From assembly GCA_947627855.1 (NCBI GenBank), contig CANQXR010000002.1, forward strand, positions 54,195-118,194: a stretch of 64,000 nucleotides of DNA, read 5' to 3'. The DNA comes from an uncultured Clostridia bacterium. GTDB taxonomy: Bacteria; Bacillota; Clostridia; Lachnospirales; CAG-274. A model generated the notes under the pieces. It saw only the letters and a list, made by a program, of their open reading frames with translations, was not told where the DNA came from and ran no database searches. Position numbers and translations under genes: made by a program. This document shows, piece by piece, positions 1-9,131 of the stretch (positions are counted from its first letter, which is position 1; each line of letters starts with the position of its first letter).

Positions 1-149
1 TCCTCCAGAACAAGGGCGTACATACACAGCGACCACGAATGCTCCGCATCGTTCTCCCGTCTTTTTGATTCAAGCATGGAGTGTCTGAAAACCTCCTTCA
101 GCTTTTCCGTTTCAATAAGAAATGCCATTTGTTCCTTTATTCTTTCCAT
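1..149 (-). CDS. HD-domain hydrolase, 5' part only
   Basis: Only the first 49 codons lie in the window; the gene runs off the left edge. The start ATG (complement of 147-149) is preceded by a good GGAG site. The visible peptide starts MERIKEQMAFLIETEKLK and contains a HSMLESKRRENDAEHSWSL stretch. In HD-superfamily nucleotide phosphohydrolases (YfbR/HDDC2-like) this N-terminal region holds the first metal-binding histidine, in the pattern R-x-N-x-A-E-H-S-W. A 5'-nucleotidase-like role is therefore probable, but the HD pair itself is outside the window. It is transcribed divergently from the transporter pair to its right. Confidence 0.7.
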   Translation of the reverse strand, partial: MERIKEQMAFLIETEKLKEVFRHSMLESKRRENDAEHSWSLCMYALVLE

Positions 150-217
150 ATTAAAGCTCCTTTCCCGATAATAATTAATAATACCACAGCTCAGGTTTTA
201 TTTTCAATAATATTATG

Positions 218-246
218 TTGACTTTTGAAAAAAAATAAAGTATACT
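218..246 (+). promoter_or_regulatory. Sigma-A promoter of the DMT transporter pair
   Basis: TTGACT (218-223), 17-base spacer, TATACT (241-246). It lies 36 bases before the chosen ATG at 282. This promoter overlaps an upstream in-frame ATG at 225, which argues that the longer reading is not translated. Confidence 0.8.
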
Positions 247-281
247 CTGTTTGTTGTAATAAAAAGCAAAGGAGAAATTTT

Positions 282-623
282 ATGTTGTCGGCTCTTAAGA
301 AAAACAGAAAAGGAATACTGCTTATGATAATGTCCTCCTGTTTTGCCTGCACAGGGCAGCTTCTGTGGAAGATGTCGGCGGAACAGGGCATACTTATTAT
401 GCTTATGGGCTTTGTGCTCTATGGCGTGGGCGCTCTTCTTATGATTATGGCGTACAGGTTCGGCAGGCTTTCGGTTCTCCAGCCCATACTCAGCCTGAAT
501 TATGTTCTGGGAATCGTTCTTGCGGCGTCTGTTCTCGGTGAAACCATAACGGTGTTCAAAATTATTGGCGTAGCCGCCATTATGGCAGGCGTGCTGTTTA
601 TTGCGTGGGGTGATGAGGAATGA
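282..623 (+). CDS. Half-size DMT/EamA-type membrane transporter, subunit 1
   Basis: A 113-residue integral membrane protein with four predicted membrane helices, the size of SMR or ArnE/ArnF-type half transporters. The ATG at 282 is chosen because AAAGGAG stands 8 bases before it; the in-frame ATG at 225 falls within the promoter. The last helix pair carries SVLQPILSLNYVLG and a GE near the end of helix 3, the typical EamA pattern. The stop overlaps the next gene by 4 bases (ATGA), so the two subunits are translationally coupled and probably form a heterodimer. The substrate is not deducible: multidrug, polyamine and undecaprenyl-linked sugar are all known for this fold. Confidence 0.8.
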   Translation: MLSALKKNRKGILLMIMSSCFACTGQLLWKMSAEQGILIMLMGFVLYGVGALLMIMAYRFGRLSVLQPILSLNYVLGIVLAASVLGETITVFKIIGVAAIMAGVLFIAWGDEE

Positions 624-955
624 TTTATCTGATTTGTCTGCCGGCGCTTTTTCTGATGACGTTTTTGGGGGCGGCGGCGTCCCTGTTTCTGAAGCGTGCC
701 TCCTCCTCGGAGGGGATTGTGGGATATCTCAGAAACTCAAGCTTCTATATGGGCGGCTTTCTCTATTTTGCATCTTCCGTGCTCAATATAATTATACTGA
801 GATTCCTCGACTATTCCATAGTGCTTCCCCTTACGTCCATCACATATATATGGACCATGATTCTGTCATATTTCATACTCAAAGAAAATATAACTGCCAA
901 AAAGGCTGTGGGCGTTTTCTTTATAATAGTCGGAGCGGCGGTTATTTCCCTCTGA
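620..955 (+). CDS. Half-size DMT/EamA-type membrane transporter, subunit 2
   Basis: A 111-residue protein with four predicted membrane helices, overlapping the upstream partner by ATGA. It has the matching EamA feature SIVLPLTSITYIWTM followed by a KE after helix 3. Paired half-size transporters of this family (EbrAB, ArnEF) work as antiparallel heterodimers, and the coupling here suggests the same. There is no hairpin directly after the gene; the tRNA promoter begins 11 bases downstream. Confidence 0.8.
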   Translation: MIYLICLPALFLMTFLGAAASLFLKRASSSEGIVGYLRNSSFYMGGFLYFASSVLNIIILRFLDYSIVLPLTSITYIWTMILSYFILKENITAKKAVGVFFIIVGAAVISL

Positions 956-966
956 AAAATTTTGGA

Positions 967-995
967 TTGACATTTCGGGCGCAAAATAGTATAAT
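967..995 (+). promoter_or_regulatory. Consensus sigma-A promoter of the tRNA pair
   Basis: TTGACA (967-972), 17-base spacer, TATAAT (990-995): a perfect match to the consensus at the optimal spacing, 12 bases before tRNA-Leu. It drives tRNA-Leu and tRNA-Ser as one short transcript. Confidence 0.92.
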
Positions 996-1007
996 CTATA
1001 ATTACAG

Positions 1008-1088
1008 GCGGATATGGCGGAATTGGCAGACGCGCCAGACTTAGAATCTGGTTCCTTGTGAGTGCAGGTTCAAGTCCTGTTATCCGCA
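1008..1088 (+). tRNA. tRNA-Leu (anticodon TAG)
   Basis: An 81-base class II tRNA. The acceptor stem GCGGATA pairs with TATCCGC (1081-1087). The D-loop, the anticodon stem CCAGA/TCTGG with loop CTTAGAA (anticodon TAG, decodes CUN), a short variable arm and the T-loop GTTCAAG are all visible. The discriminator is A, and CCA is not encoded. Confidence 0.95.
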
Positions 1089-1093
1089 TATGT

Positions 1094-1181
1094 GGAGACG
1101 TATCGAAGTGGTCATAACGAGCTTGACTCGAAATCAAGTAGCCTTCTTTTAGGCTCATGGGTTCGAATCCCATCGTCTCCG
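1094..1181 (+). tRNA. tRNA-Ser (anticodon CGA)
   Basis: A class II tRNA starting five bases after tRNA-Leu. The acceptor GGAGACG pairs with CGTCTCC (1174-1180) and the discriminator is G. The anticodon stem CTTGA/TCAAG has loop CTCGAAA (anticodon CGA, reads UCG). A long variable arm (AGCCTTCTTTTAGGCT region) is typical of serine tRNAs. No CCA is encoded. Confidence 0.95.
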
Positions 1182-1185
1182 TTCC

Positions 1186-1220
1186 GGCTGTGCCTATGCG
1201 GCGCAGCCTTTTGTGTTTTT
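1186..1220 (+). terminator. Terminator of the tRNA pair
   Basis: Stem GGCTGTGC / GCGCAGCC (one G-U pair), 7-base loop, then TTTTGTGTTTTT. It directly follows tRNA-Ser. Confidence 0.8.
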
Positions 1221-1292
1221 CAACAATATTTTTGCTTTTATAACCTTTTCTTTGGGCGAATAGACGTAAATTTTTAAAATCGTCCTATTGCC

Positions 1293-1321
1293 TTGACAAA
1301 AATAAGAAATTTTGATAATAT
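1293..1321 (+). promoter_or_regulatory. Promoter of the pyr operon
   Basis: TTGACA (1293-1298), 17 bases, TAATAT (1316-1321), with a TG one base before the -10 (extended -10). Transcription would start near 1329, giving a leader of about 175 bases before pyrB. Confidence 0.75.
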
Positions 1322-1351
1322 ATATACTAACATATCAAAGGAGGGCTATAT

Positions 1352-1444
1352 ATGAAATGTTTCACTTCTACCATTCAGAAATACATTTTTTTTGGTTCTT
1401 CTTTTAGTTCAATAAAATCTTTTGAAATCAAGACATTTAGATGA
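1352..1444 (+). CDS. Putative pyrL-like leader peptide of the pyr operon
   Basis: A 30-codon ORF (MKCFTSTIQK...) with a very strong ribosome site, AAAGGAGGG at 1337-1345, six bases before ATG. Six of 30 residues are Phe and six are Ser. The coding DNA has a pyrimidine-rich stretch in which 16 of 21 bases are T (1385-1405), a likely U-rich transcription pause region. The stop codon TGA (1442-1444) forms part of the 5' arm of the hairpin at 1430-1468. This layout matches the logic of enterobacterial PyrL attenuation. It has no recognisable sequence relation to E. coli PyrL, so the call rests on position, ribosome site and architecture. Confidence 0.6.
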   Translation: MKCFTSTIQKYIFFGSSFSSIKSFEIKTFR

Positions 1445-1483
1445 TATTTATTTTCATTTATTTGTCTTTTTTAATGCCTTTTT
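1430..1483 (+). promoter_or_regulatory. Attenuator-like hairpin before pyrB
   Basis: AAGACA (1430-1435) and TAGATGA (1438-1444) pair with TCATTTA (1454-1460) and TGTCTT (1463-1468), with a symmetric TT/TT internal loop, one G-U pair and a 9-base loop. TTTT (1469-1472) follows, with a second T-run at 1479-1483. A ribosome at the leader stop would cover the 5' arm and prevent folding. No PyrR-binding stem-loop consensus was seen in the leader. Confidence 0.6.
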
Positions 1484-1502
1484 ATAAAGGGGGAGGTCGT
1501 AT

Positions 1503-2429
1503 ATGTACAAAGGAAAGGATCTGCTCGGCTTAAGGGATCTCGGCAGGGAAACTATTATGGAAATTCTTGACGAAGCAAGAGGTATGAAAAAAAAGATAGA
1601 TAATCCCGCTCTTCGTGATCAGACTCTCAACAAGGCAAGCATAGTTACTCTTTTTTATGAAAATTCCACAAGAACAAAAACGTCATTTATGCTTGCGGGC
1701 GCATATCTCGGCGGAATCGTGCAGGATCTCGGAGTGGCAACAAGCAGCGTAAACAAGGGCGAAAGCCTTATAGACACAGGGCTTAACATAGACAAAATGG
1801 GTGTCAAGTTTATGATCATGCGCCATCAGATGACGGGGGCTGCGGCTGTTCTTGCAAAAAATGTGAGAGCCTGCGTAATAAATGCAGGTGACGGAACAAA
1901 CGAACACCCCACACAGGCACTTCTGGATATGTATACCATATATGACTATATGGGAGGCTTCGAGGGGCTTAAGGTCGTTATACTTGGCGATATAAGCCAT
2001 TCGAGAGTTGCAAGGAGCAACGCCTTCGGACTTGTCAGACTTGGTGCGAAAGTCACCCTTGCCGGTCCTTCAACGCTTATTTCGGGAAGTATGAAAGCCC
2101 TCGGCGTAGAAGTGACAAGCGACATAAAGGGCGCAATTGCAGACGCAGACGTGGTTATGGGGCTGAGGGTTCAGTTTGAAAGACAGAAGAATATGCCCTT
2201 CCCCAATACAAGGGAATATTCCACACTGTACGGCATAAACAGCGATCTTCTGAAATATGCAAAGCCTAACGCCCTCGTTATGCATCCCGGTCCTGTGAAC
2301 AGAGGCGTTGAGTTCACTTCAAATGTAATTGACGGAAAAAATTCCGTTATAAATATACAGGTCAAAAACGGAGTTGCCGTAAGAATGGCTATACTTAAGC
2401 TGCTCTATGAGGCAAATCCCGATTTATGA
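1503..2429 (+). CDS. pyrB: Aspartate carbamoyltransferase catalytic subunit
   Basis: 308 residues, the normal length of the catalytic chain. It joins carbamoyl phosphate and aspartate into carbamoylaspartate, the committed step of pyrimidine synthesis, in the cytoplasm. The carbamoyl-phosphate signature STRT is at residues 55-58, HPTQ at 135-138 and HPGPVNRG from 261. The start follows AAAGGGGGAGG. No pyrI regulatory subunit lies next to it, so control would come from the leader attenuator rather than an allosteric chain. First structural gene of pyrB-pyrC-pyrF-carA-carB. Confidence 0.95.
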   Translation: MYKGKDLLGLRDLGRETIMEILDEARGMKKKIDNPALRDQTLNKASIVTLFYENSTRTKTSFMLAGAYLGGIVQDLGVATSSVNKGESLIDTGLNIDKMGVKFMIMRHQMTGAAAVLAKNVRACVINAGDGTNEHPTQALLDMYTIYDYMGGFEGLKVVILGDISHSRVARSNAFGLVRLGAKVTLAGPSTLISGSMKALGVEVTSDIKGAIADADVVMGLRVQFERQKNMPFPNTREYSTLYGINSDLLKYAKPNALVMHPGPVNRGVEFTSNVIDGKNSVINIQVKNGVAVRMAILKLLYEANPDL

Positions 2430-2442
2430 TGGGAGGTATGTT

Positions 2443-3735
2443 ATGAAACTGCTTATAAAGGGCGGCAGGGTTATAGATCCTGCGAACAACAGGGACGAAA
2501 TACTCGATGTGCTGGTTGTTGACGACAGGATAGGCAAGGTCAGCAAAAGCATAGACGACGACTGCGACAAAATAATAGATGCATCGGGCAAATGGGTAAT
2601 GCCGGGGCTTATTGACCTTCATGTGCATTTCCGTGAGCCGGGCTTTGAAAGGAAGGAAACCATAAGGACAGGCTCAAGAGCGGCGGCAATGGGCGGCTTC
2701 ACGACTGTCTGCTGTATGCCCAACACAGAGCCTGTATGTGACAACGACATAGTTGTGGAGTTTATAAAGCTGAAGGCACAGCGTGCGGGAATAGTGAACG
2801 TGCTGCCCATAGGCTCTATATCAAAGGGAATGAAGGGAGAAGAGCTTTCGGACATAGGCAGAATGGCGCGTGCCGGAATATGCGCTCTTTCAGAGGACGG
2901 CAAAAGCGTAATGAATGCCGGACTTATGAAAAACGCAATGAGATATGCATCTATGTTCAGACTTCCCATATTCGACCACTGTGAGGATCCCTCCCTTACG
3001 GGAAAGGGACAGATGAACGCCGGAGAAAGAGCCGCTTTTATGGGACTTGCAGGCATCTCAAACGACAGCGAGGAGGTTATTGCGGCAAGGGATATGATTC
3101 TTGCGGACAGTACAAAAACTCCCCTTCACCTGTGCCATATAAGCACGGCAGGCTCCGTTGAGCTTATAAGACAGGCAAAGGAGAGAGGAGTTGACGTCAC
3201 TGCGGAAGCAACGCCCCACCACTTCACTCTCTGCGATGAGGATATCACAGATTATGATGCAAATTACAAAATGGCTCCGCCGCTGCGCTCAAAGGCGGAC
3301 AGGGAGGCTATAAGACAGGCGCTTTCCGACGGAACAATAGAGGTTATATCCACAGACCATGCTCCTCATCATTCCGATGAGAAAAACTGTGAATTCCAGC
3401 TTGCACTTAACGGCATAATAGGACTTGAAACCTCCTTCCCCCTTGCAAATACCGTTCTTGTTTCGGGAGGATATCTCACGCCTTATCAGCTTGTTGAGAA
3501 AATGAGCGCAAACCCAGCCGGAATATTGGGCATAGATAAGGGAAATCTCAGCGAAAACTCCATTGCGGACATTACAATAGCCGACCCCGATGAAGAATAT
3601 ATAATAGATACGGAGGATATGGTTTCAAAGGCGAAAAACACTCCCTTTGGCGGTATGAAGGTAAAGGGCAGAATATTATATACAATTGTCGGCGGAGAAA
3701 CGGTTGTTGAAAACGGCGTACTTATGAAGAGATAA
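2443..3735 (+). CDS. pyrC: Dihydroorotase
   Basis: 430 residues, class I dihydroorotase of the amidohydrolase superfamily, which cyclises carbamoylaspartate to dihydroorotate. Metal and catalytic residues are visible: HVH (H60, H62), D152 in SEDG, H179 in FDHCED, H232 in LCHIST and D305 in STDHAPHH. The start at 2443 is chosen because GGGAGG lies 6 bases before it; the in-frame ATG at 2407 lies inside pyrB and lacks a ribosome site. It starts 13 bases after pyrB. Confidence 0.95.
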   Translation: MKLLIKGGRVIDPANNRDEILDVLVVDDRIGKVSKSIDDDCDKIIDASGKWVMPGLIDLHVHFREPGFERKETIRTGSRAAAMGGFTTVCCMPNTEPVCDNDIVVEFIKLKAQRAGIVNVLPIGSISKGMKGEELSDIGRMARAGICALSEDGKSVMNAGLMKNAMRYASMFRLPIFDHCEDPSLTGKGQMNAGERAAFMGLAGISNDSEEVIAARDMILADSTKTPLHLCHISTAGSVELIRQAKERGVDVTAEATPHHFTLCDEDITDYDANYKMAPPLRSKADREAIRQALSDGTIEVISTDHAPHHSDEKNCEFQLALNGIIGLETSFPLANTVLVSGGYLTPYQLVEKMSANPAGILGIDKGNLSENSIADITIADPDEEYIIDTEDMVSKAKNTPFGGMKVKGRILYTIVGGETVVENGVLMKR

Positions 3736-3749
3736 TAAGGAGGGCTATA

Positions 3750-4676
3750 ATGATAATAGACATACTGATTGAAAAAATCAAGGAAAAAGGCAACCCTATC
3801 GTAGTGGGACTTGACCCAAGACTTTCCTATGTTCCCGAATATATTACAGAAAAATATTTTATGAAATACGGAGTCACCAAAAAAGCGGCGGCAAAGTCCC
3901 TGTATAAATTCAATAAGAAGATAATAGACTCCATATACGACATAGTACCTGCGGTAAAGCCACAGATAGCTATGTATGAAAGATATGGCGTAGAGGGCAT
4001 AAAGGTGTATGAGTCAACTGTGGAATATGCCAAAATGAGAGGGCTTGTTGTAATAGGCGATATAAAGAGAAGCGACATAGCCTCGACCGCCGAGGCCTAC
4101 TCCGATGCACATCTGGGCTGTACGGATATAAGGGGCGAGGATTTTCCGGGCTTTGACCACGACTTCATAACGCTTAACCCCTACCTCGGCTCCGACTCCA
4201 TAACGCCCTTCCTCAAAGACTGCAAAATATATGAAAAGGGTGTGTTTGTCCTTGCCAAAACCTCAAACCCCAACAGCGGCGAGCTTCAGGATCTTATATG
4301 TGACGGCAGACCCTTATATGAGCATGTAGCCGGTCTTATAGAAAAATGGGGCAGTGATATGATAGGCAAATATGGCTATTCCTGCGTAGGCGCAGTTGTG
4401 GGAGCGACCCATAAAGAGCAGGCCGCAAGGCTCCGTGAAATTATGCCCCATACATTCTTCCTTGTACCCGGCTACGGCGCTCAGGGCGGAACAGCGGAGG
4501 ATCTTGCAGTGTGCTTCAGGGACGGCATAGGCGCAGTTGTCAACTCCTCAAGGGGTATAATTGCGGCTCATATGAAAGACAAATACAATGTATGCTTCAA
4601 CGATGAAAAAGATTTCGCTATGGCGGCAAGACAAGCCTGCCTCGATATGAAAAATGATTTAAGGAGATGTATCTGA
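3750..4676 (+). CDS. pyrF: Orotidine 5'-phosphate decarboxylase, type 2
   Basis: 308 residues; converts OMP to UMP, the last step of the pathway. VGLDPR near residue 20 and the catalytic GDIKRSDIASTAEAY segment are of the longer type 2 family. RBS AAGGAGGG is at 3737-3744. pyrE and pyrD/pyrK are not in this operon and must be elsewhere. Its TGA overlaps the ATG of carA by one base (TGATG). Confidence 0.95.
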   Translation: MIIDILIEKIKEKGNPIVVGLDPRLSYVPEYITEKYFMKYGVTKKAAAKSLYKFNKKIIDSIYDIVPAVKPQIAMYERYGVEGIKVYESTVEYAKMRGLVVIGDIKRSDIASTAEAYSDAHLGCTDIRGEDFPGFDHDFITLNPYLGSDSITPFLKDCKIYEKGVFVLAKTSNPNSGELQDLICDGRPLYEHVAGLIEKWGSDMIGKYGYSCVGAVVGATHKEQAARLREIMPHTFFLVPGYGAQGGTAEDLAVCFRDGIGAVVNSSRGIIAAHMKDKYNVCFNDEKDFAMAARQACLDMKNDLRRCI

Positions 4677-5767
4677 TGTTAAAAAAGACGGTTAAAGCCG
4701 CTCTCATTCTTGAAAACGGACAGACCTTTGTGGGTAAGGCGTTCGGCTATATCAAAGAAACGGTGGGAGAGGTTGTTTTCACAACAAATATGACAGGCTA
4801 TCAGGAAACTCTTACAGACCCTTCCTATGCCGGACAGATAGTTGTTATGACATTCCCGCTTATAGGCAATTACGGCATAAACCTTGAGGATATGGAAAGC
4901 AGAAAGCCATTCCTCAAAGGCTTTATTGTAAAGGAAAAATGTGACTATCCCAACAACTGGCGCTGCGAAATGGATATTGACGGATTTCTTAAGCAGCATA
5001 AAATAATGGGGCTTGAGGGCATAGACACAAGAATGCTCACAAGAGTTCTCCGTGACAACGGCACCATGAAAGGCATAATAACCACCCGTGCAGCCGACCT
5101 TACGGAAAGTCAGATAAAGCAGAAATTCAACACATATACAAACAAGCACGCCGTTGAGGAGGTTACTACGCCGGAGAAATATGTTATAAACGGAAAGGGC
5201 ATACATTTCGCCGTACTGGATTTCGGCATAAAGCTCAGCATTTTAAGGGAATTTCAGAAAGCCGGCTGCAAGCTCACCGTTTTCCCTGCCTTTACACCTG
5301 CAAAGGAGGTAATGGAGTGTAAGCCTGACGCTATCTTCCTTGCAAACGGCCCCGGAGATCCTGCGGACATACAGACAGTTGTGGAAACGGTGAAGGAATT
5401 TATAGCTGCCGATATGCCTATTCTTGGAATCTGTCTCGGAAATCAGATCGTGGCGAGGGCTTTGGGCTGCAATACAAAAAGACTTAAATTCGGTCATCAC
5501 GGCGGAAACCACCCTGTGAGGGAATTGTCTACGGGAAGGATATATATAACCTCCCAGAACCATGAATTTGTGGTATGCGATCTTCCCGACGACGTTGAAG
5601 CGTCCTTTATAAATATAAACGACAACTCCATAGAGGGAATAAGACATAAAACAAAGCCCATATTTACGGTGCAGTTCCACCCCGAAGCTTCCCCCGGACC
5701 TCTGGACGTACAGTTCCTGTTTGGCAAAATAATTAAAATGACGGAAGGAGCAAGAAATAATGCCTAA
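4676..5767 (+). CDS. carA: Carbamoyl-phosphate synthase, small (glutaminase) subunit
   Basis: 363 residues. The N-terminal CPSase small-chain domain is followed by a class I glutamine amidotransferase with nucleophile C253 in GICLGNQ and the His/Glu pair in [10 protein letters not shown]. It supplies ammonia to CarB. The usual His after the nucleophile elbow (GICLGHQ) is Asn here, which is not part of the catalytic triad. The start at 4676 is chosen over 4667 because AAGGAG at 4661-4666 then lies 9 bases away and the codon overlaps the pyrF stop. Confidence 0.95.
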   Translation: MLKKTVKAALILENGQTFVGKAFGYIKETVGEVVFTTNMTGYQETLTDPSYAGQIVVMTFPLIGNYGINLEDMESRKPFLKGFIVKEKCDYPNNWRCEMDIDGFLKQHKIMGLEGIDTRMLTRVLRDNGTMKGIITTRAADLTESQIKQKFNTYTNKHAVEEVTTPEKYVINGKGIHFAVLDFGIKLSILREFQKAGCKLTVFPAFTPAKEVMECKPDAIFLANGPGDPADIQTVVETVKEFIAADMPILGICLGNQIVARALGCNTKRLKFGHHGGNHPVRELSTGRIYITSQNHEFVVCDLPDDVEASFININDNSIEGIRHKTKPIFTVQFHPEASPGPLDVQFLFGKIIKMTEGARNNA

Positions 5768-8700
5768 AGATAATTCCATTAAAAAGGTTCTTGTAATTGG
5801 CTCCGGTCCTATTGTAATAGGACAGGCTGCCGAGTTTGACTATTCGGGCACACAGGCTTGCAGATCGATAAAAGAGGAAGGCATTGAGGTTGTGCTTATA
5901 AATTCAAATCCAGCCACAATAATGACCGATATAGGTATGGCGCACTATACATATATAGAGCCTCTTACCATAGATTTTGTTGAAAAGGTTATCGCAAAGG
6001 AGCGCCCCGACTCAATTATTGCAGGTATGGGCGGTCAGACGGGACTTAACCTTTCCTGCGAGCTGTATGACAGCGGAATTCTTGACAAATATCACGTCAA
6101 CGTAATAGGAACCTCCATAGAATCAATAAAAGAAGGCGAGGACAGAGATAAGTTCAAAAGCCTTATGGAAAGAACAAATCAGCCTATTGTCGAATCGGAT
6201 ATCGTTACAAGCGTGGAGGACGGCGTTGAGTATGCCTATTCCATAGGCTTTCCCGTTGTCGTCAGACCTGCCTATACCCTTGGCGGCACAGGCGGCGGCA
6301 TCTGCAAAAACGAGTCCGAGCTGAGAAGCATACTCACACAGGGACTTCACCTGAGCCGTGTGGGTCAGTGCCTTATAGAAAAGAGCATAGCAGGCTGGAA
6401 GGAAATAGAATTTGAAGTAATGCGTGACGGCGCAGGCAACTGCATCACCATCTGCTCTATGGAAAACGTAGACCCTGTGGGAGTCCATACAGGCGACTCG
6501 ATAGTTGTTGCCCCTGCCCTTACCCTTTCGGATAAGGAATATCAGATGCTCCGTACGGCAGCCATAAATATAATAAGCTCCATAGAGATAAAGGGCGGCT
6601 GCAACATACAGTTTGCCCTCGACCCCAACAGCTATAAATACGCTGTTATAGAAATAAATCCCCGTGTGAGCCGTTCCTCCGCTCTTGCCTCCAAAGCAAC
6701 CGGCTATCCCATAGCAAAGGTGGCTTCAAAAATCGCTCTGGGCTATAATCTTGACGAAATACCCAACGCTGTTACGGGCAAGACAACGGCTTGCTTTGAG
6801 CCTACCATAGACTACTGCGTGCTTAAGTTCCCAAGATGGCCTTTCGACAAGTTTTTCGGCGCAAAAAGACAGCTTGGCACAAAGATGATGGCTACGGGTG
6901 AGATAATGTCAATAGGCTCATCCTTCGAGGCGGCTCTGTTAAAGGGCATACGTTCTCTTGAAATAGGTCAGTATGGGCTTGAAAGAGTATCCTCAAAGAA
7001 AAAGACATTGGAGGAGCTTAAGAAAAGCGTTGTTTCTCCCGATGACGAAAGACTTTTCGACCTTGCGGAAATGCTCAGAAGAAACTACAAAATCGAAAAG
7101 GTATGTCAGATAACGGGTATGGACCTTTTCTTTGTGGAGAAAATCAAACATCTTGTGGAAATGGAGGAGGAGCTTAAACAGCTTAAGCTTGAAGAGCTTG
7201 ACAAACCTACCCTTGAAACATACAAGAAGCTGGGCTTCTCGGACAAGGCAATTGCGAAAATGCTGAAGTGTGAGCCTCCCGATATATATAAGCTGCGCAA
7301 GGAATGGGACATAATGCCTGTTTTCAAAATGGTTGATACCTGCGCAGGAGAATTTGAAGCGGTTACGCCATATTATTATTCCACCTATGATGATGAGGAC
7401 GAGGTAAAGGTTTCCGACAACAGGAAGATAATGGTTATAGGTTCGGGTCCCATAAGAATAGGTCAGGGCATAGAATTTGACTACTGCTCGGTACACTGTG
7501 TAAAGGCGCTTAAAAAAGCCGGCATAGAAACTATTATAGTAAACAACAACCCCGAAACAGTTTCCACCGACTTCGACACCTCCGACAGGCTTTACTTCGA
7601 GCCTCTTACGGAGGAGGACGTTCTGAATGTTGTGGAAAGAGAAAAGCCCCTTGGCGTTATACTCCAGTTTGGCGGACAGACGGCAATCAAGCTTGCCAAA
7701 TTCTTTGACGAATACAACATAAAAATATTCGGCACAAAGGCAAAGGATATTGACGCAGCCGAGGACAGGGAAAAGTTTGACCTCGTACTTGAAAAGCTCA
7801 AAATAAAGCGTCCGAAGGGCAAAGGTGTATGGAGCGTTGACGAGGGCATAGAAGTTGCCGATAATCTGGGATTCCCCGTTCTTGTGCGCCCCTCTTACGT
7901 TCTCGGCGGACAGGGTATGGAGATTACCCACAACAGAGCCGAGCTTGTGCAGTATCTCGAAGAAGCCTTCTATAAGGACAGCAAAAATCCCGTGCTTATA
8001 GACAGATATCTCGGCGGACGTGAAATAGAGGTTGACGCCATCTGTGACGGCGAGGACGTATATATACCGGGAATTATGGAGCATTTGGAGCGTGCCGGCG
8101 TCCATTCGGGCGACAGTATATCCATATATCCTCCCCAGCACATCTCCGACGGAATAAAGCAGGCTATAATGGACGAAACAAGGAGAATAGCCGTTGCCCT
8201 TGACGTTATAGGTATGATAAACATACAGTTTATAGAATATAAGGGCGAGCTTAACATAATAGAGGTAAATCCACGCTCCTCAAGAACAGTGCCTTACATC
8301 ACAAAGGTTACGGGAGTGCCTGTTATAGATATAGCGACAAGGGTAATGCTTGGCAAAAAGCTCAGGGATATGGGCTACGGAACGGCTATTGCTCCCGAGT
8401 CAAAGGTGGTTGCCGTTAAGGTTCCTGTGTTCTCCACAGAGAAGCTGCCGAAGGTCGAGGTTTCTCTCGGTCCCGAAATGCGCTCAACGGGAGAGGTTCT
8501 GGGTGTAGGCTATAATCTTCATAATGCTCTCTATAAGGGCTTTATAGCCGCAGGTATGACAGTGCCCGAAAGCGGAAGCACCATACTTGCCACAGTCACC
8601 ACAAAGGAACAGGAAAATTTTGCTCCCATAGCAAAGAGGTTTGCCGATATGGGCTGCCGCTTTATTGCCACTGAGGGAACGGCAAACTGTCTGAAAAAGC

Positions 8701-8975
8701 ACGGTATAAGGGTTCAGACGGTCAAGAAAATAAGCGAAGGTGTTCCCAACGTGCTTGACGTTATACGAAGCGGTGTTATCGACCTTATAATCGACATTCC
8801 GAGAAAAGCAAACAACGCCAATTCGGACGGCTTTAAAATCCGCCGTACCGCTGTTGAAAGCTCCATCACCATTATAACGGCTATGGATACCGTTGAAGCA
8901 ATGTGCGAGGTAATGGAAAAGGAAATAAATCAGGATAAGCTTGATATATTCGATGTAAACAGAGATATGAATTGA
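5760..8975 (+). CDS. carB: Carbamoyl-phosphate synthase, large subunit
   Basis: 1071 residues, full length. Two homologous ATP-grasp synthetase halves start with [20 protein letters not shown] near residue 10 and [20 protein letters not shown] near residue 560. A connecting domain and a C-terminal MGS-like allosteric domain (from about residue 940) follow. It makes carbamoyl phosphate from bicarbonate, ammonia and 2 ATP. The start overlaps carA by 8 bases with GGAAGGAG 9 bases upstream. Carbamoyl phosphate also feeds arginine synthesis, so its place in a pyrimidine-controlled operon suggests a pyrimidine-dedicated enzyme. Confidence 0.97.
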   Translation: MPKDNSIKKVLVIGSGPIVIGQAAEFDYSGTQACRSIKEEGIEVVLINSNPATIMTDIGMAHYTYIEPLTIDFVEKVIAKERPDSIIAGMGGQTGLNLSCELYDSGILDKYHVNVIGTSIESIKEGEDRDKFKSLMERTNQPIVESDIVTSVEDGVEYAYSIGFPVVVRPAYTLGGTGGGICKNESELRSILTQGLHLSRVGQCLIEKSIAGWKEIEFEVMRDGAGNCITICSMENVDPVGVHTGDSIVVAPALTLSDKEYQMLRTAAINIISSIEIKGGCNIQFALDPNSYKYAVIEINPRVSRSSALASKATGYPIAKVASKIALGYNLDEIPNAVTGKTTACFEPTIDYCVLKFPRWPFDKFFGAKRQLGTKMMATGEIMSIGSSFEAALLKGIRSLEIGQYGLERVSSKKKTLEELKKSVVSPDDERLFDLAEMLRRNYKIEKVCQITGMDLFFVEKIKHLVEMEEELKQLKLEELDKPTLETYKKLGFSDKAIAKMLKCEPPDIYKLRKEWDIMPVFKMVDTCAGEFEAVTPYYYSTYDDEDEVKVSDNRKIMVIGSGPIRIGQGIEFDYCSVHCVKALKKAGIETIIVNNNPETVSTDFDTSDRLYFEPLTEEDVLNVVEREKPLGVILQFGGQTAIKLAKFFDEYNIKIFGTKAKDIDAAEDREKFDLVLEKLKIKRPKGKGVWSVDEGIEVADNLGFPVLVRPSYVLGGQGMEITHNRAELVQYLEEAFYKDSKNPVLIDRYLGGREIEVDAICDGEDVYIPGIMEHLERAGVHSGDSISIYPPQHISDGIKQAIMDETRRIAVALDVIGMINIQFIEYKGELNIIEVNPRSSRTVPYITKVTGVPVIDIATRVMLGKKLRDMGYGTAIAPESKVVAVKVPVFSTEKLPKVEVSLGPEMRSTGEVLGVGYNLHNALYKGFIAAGMTVPESGSTILATVTTKEQENFAPIAKRFADMGCRFIATEGTANCLKKHGIRVQTVKKISEGVPNVLDVIRSGVIDLIIDIPRKANNANSDGFKIRRTAVESSITIITAMDTVEAMCEVMEKEINQDKLDIFDVNRDMN

Positions 8976-8983
8976 TTCATTCG

Positions 8984-9010
8984 CCCCGTGGATAGCCTCC
9001 ACGGGGTTTT
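8984..9010 (+). terminator. Terminator of the pyr operon
   Basis: Perfect 9-bp stem CCCCGTGGA / TCCACGGGG, 5-base loop, TTTT. It begins 8 bases after the carB stop. Confidence 0.9.
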
Positions 9011-9131
9011 GCACAGGCAAAAATTACATAGGCATATATAATTTCTTTTTAATGATTTCGGGAGTAAAATGTAATATAATATAAATATAAGCATATAACT
9101 AATATAATAAATGTTTTAAAGAAGGGAAATT

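Noticed and set aside
225..281. N-terminal extension of the first DMT transporter from ATG 225
   Set aside because: It lies within the promoter (-10 at 241-246) and lacks a ribosome site; ATG 282 has AAAGGAG.
1221..1502. PyrR-controlled attenuator
   Set aside because: No sequence like the PyrR-binding loop consensus was found in the leader; the leader-ORF architecture fits better.
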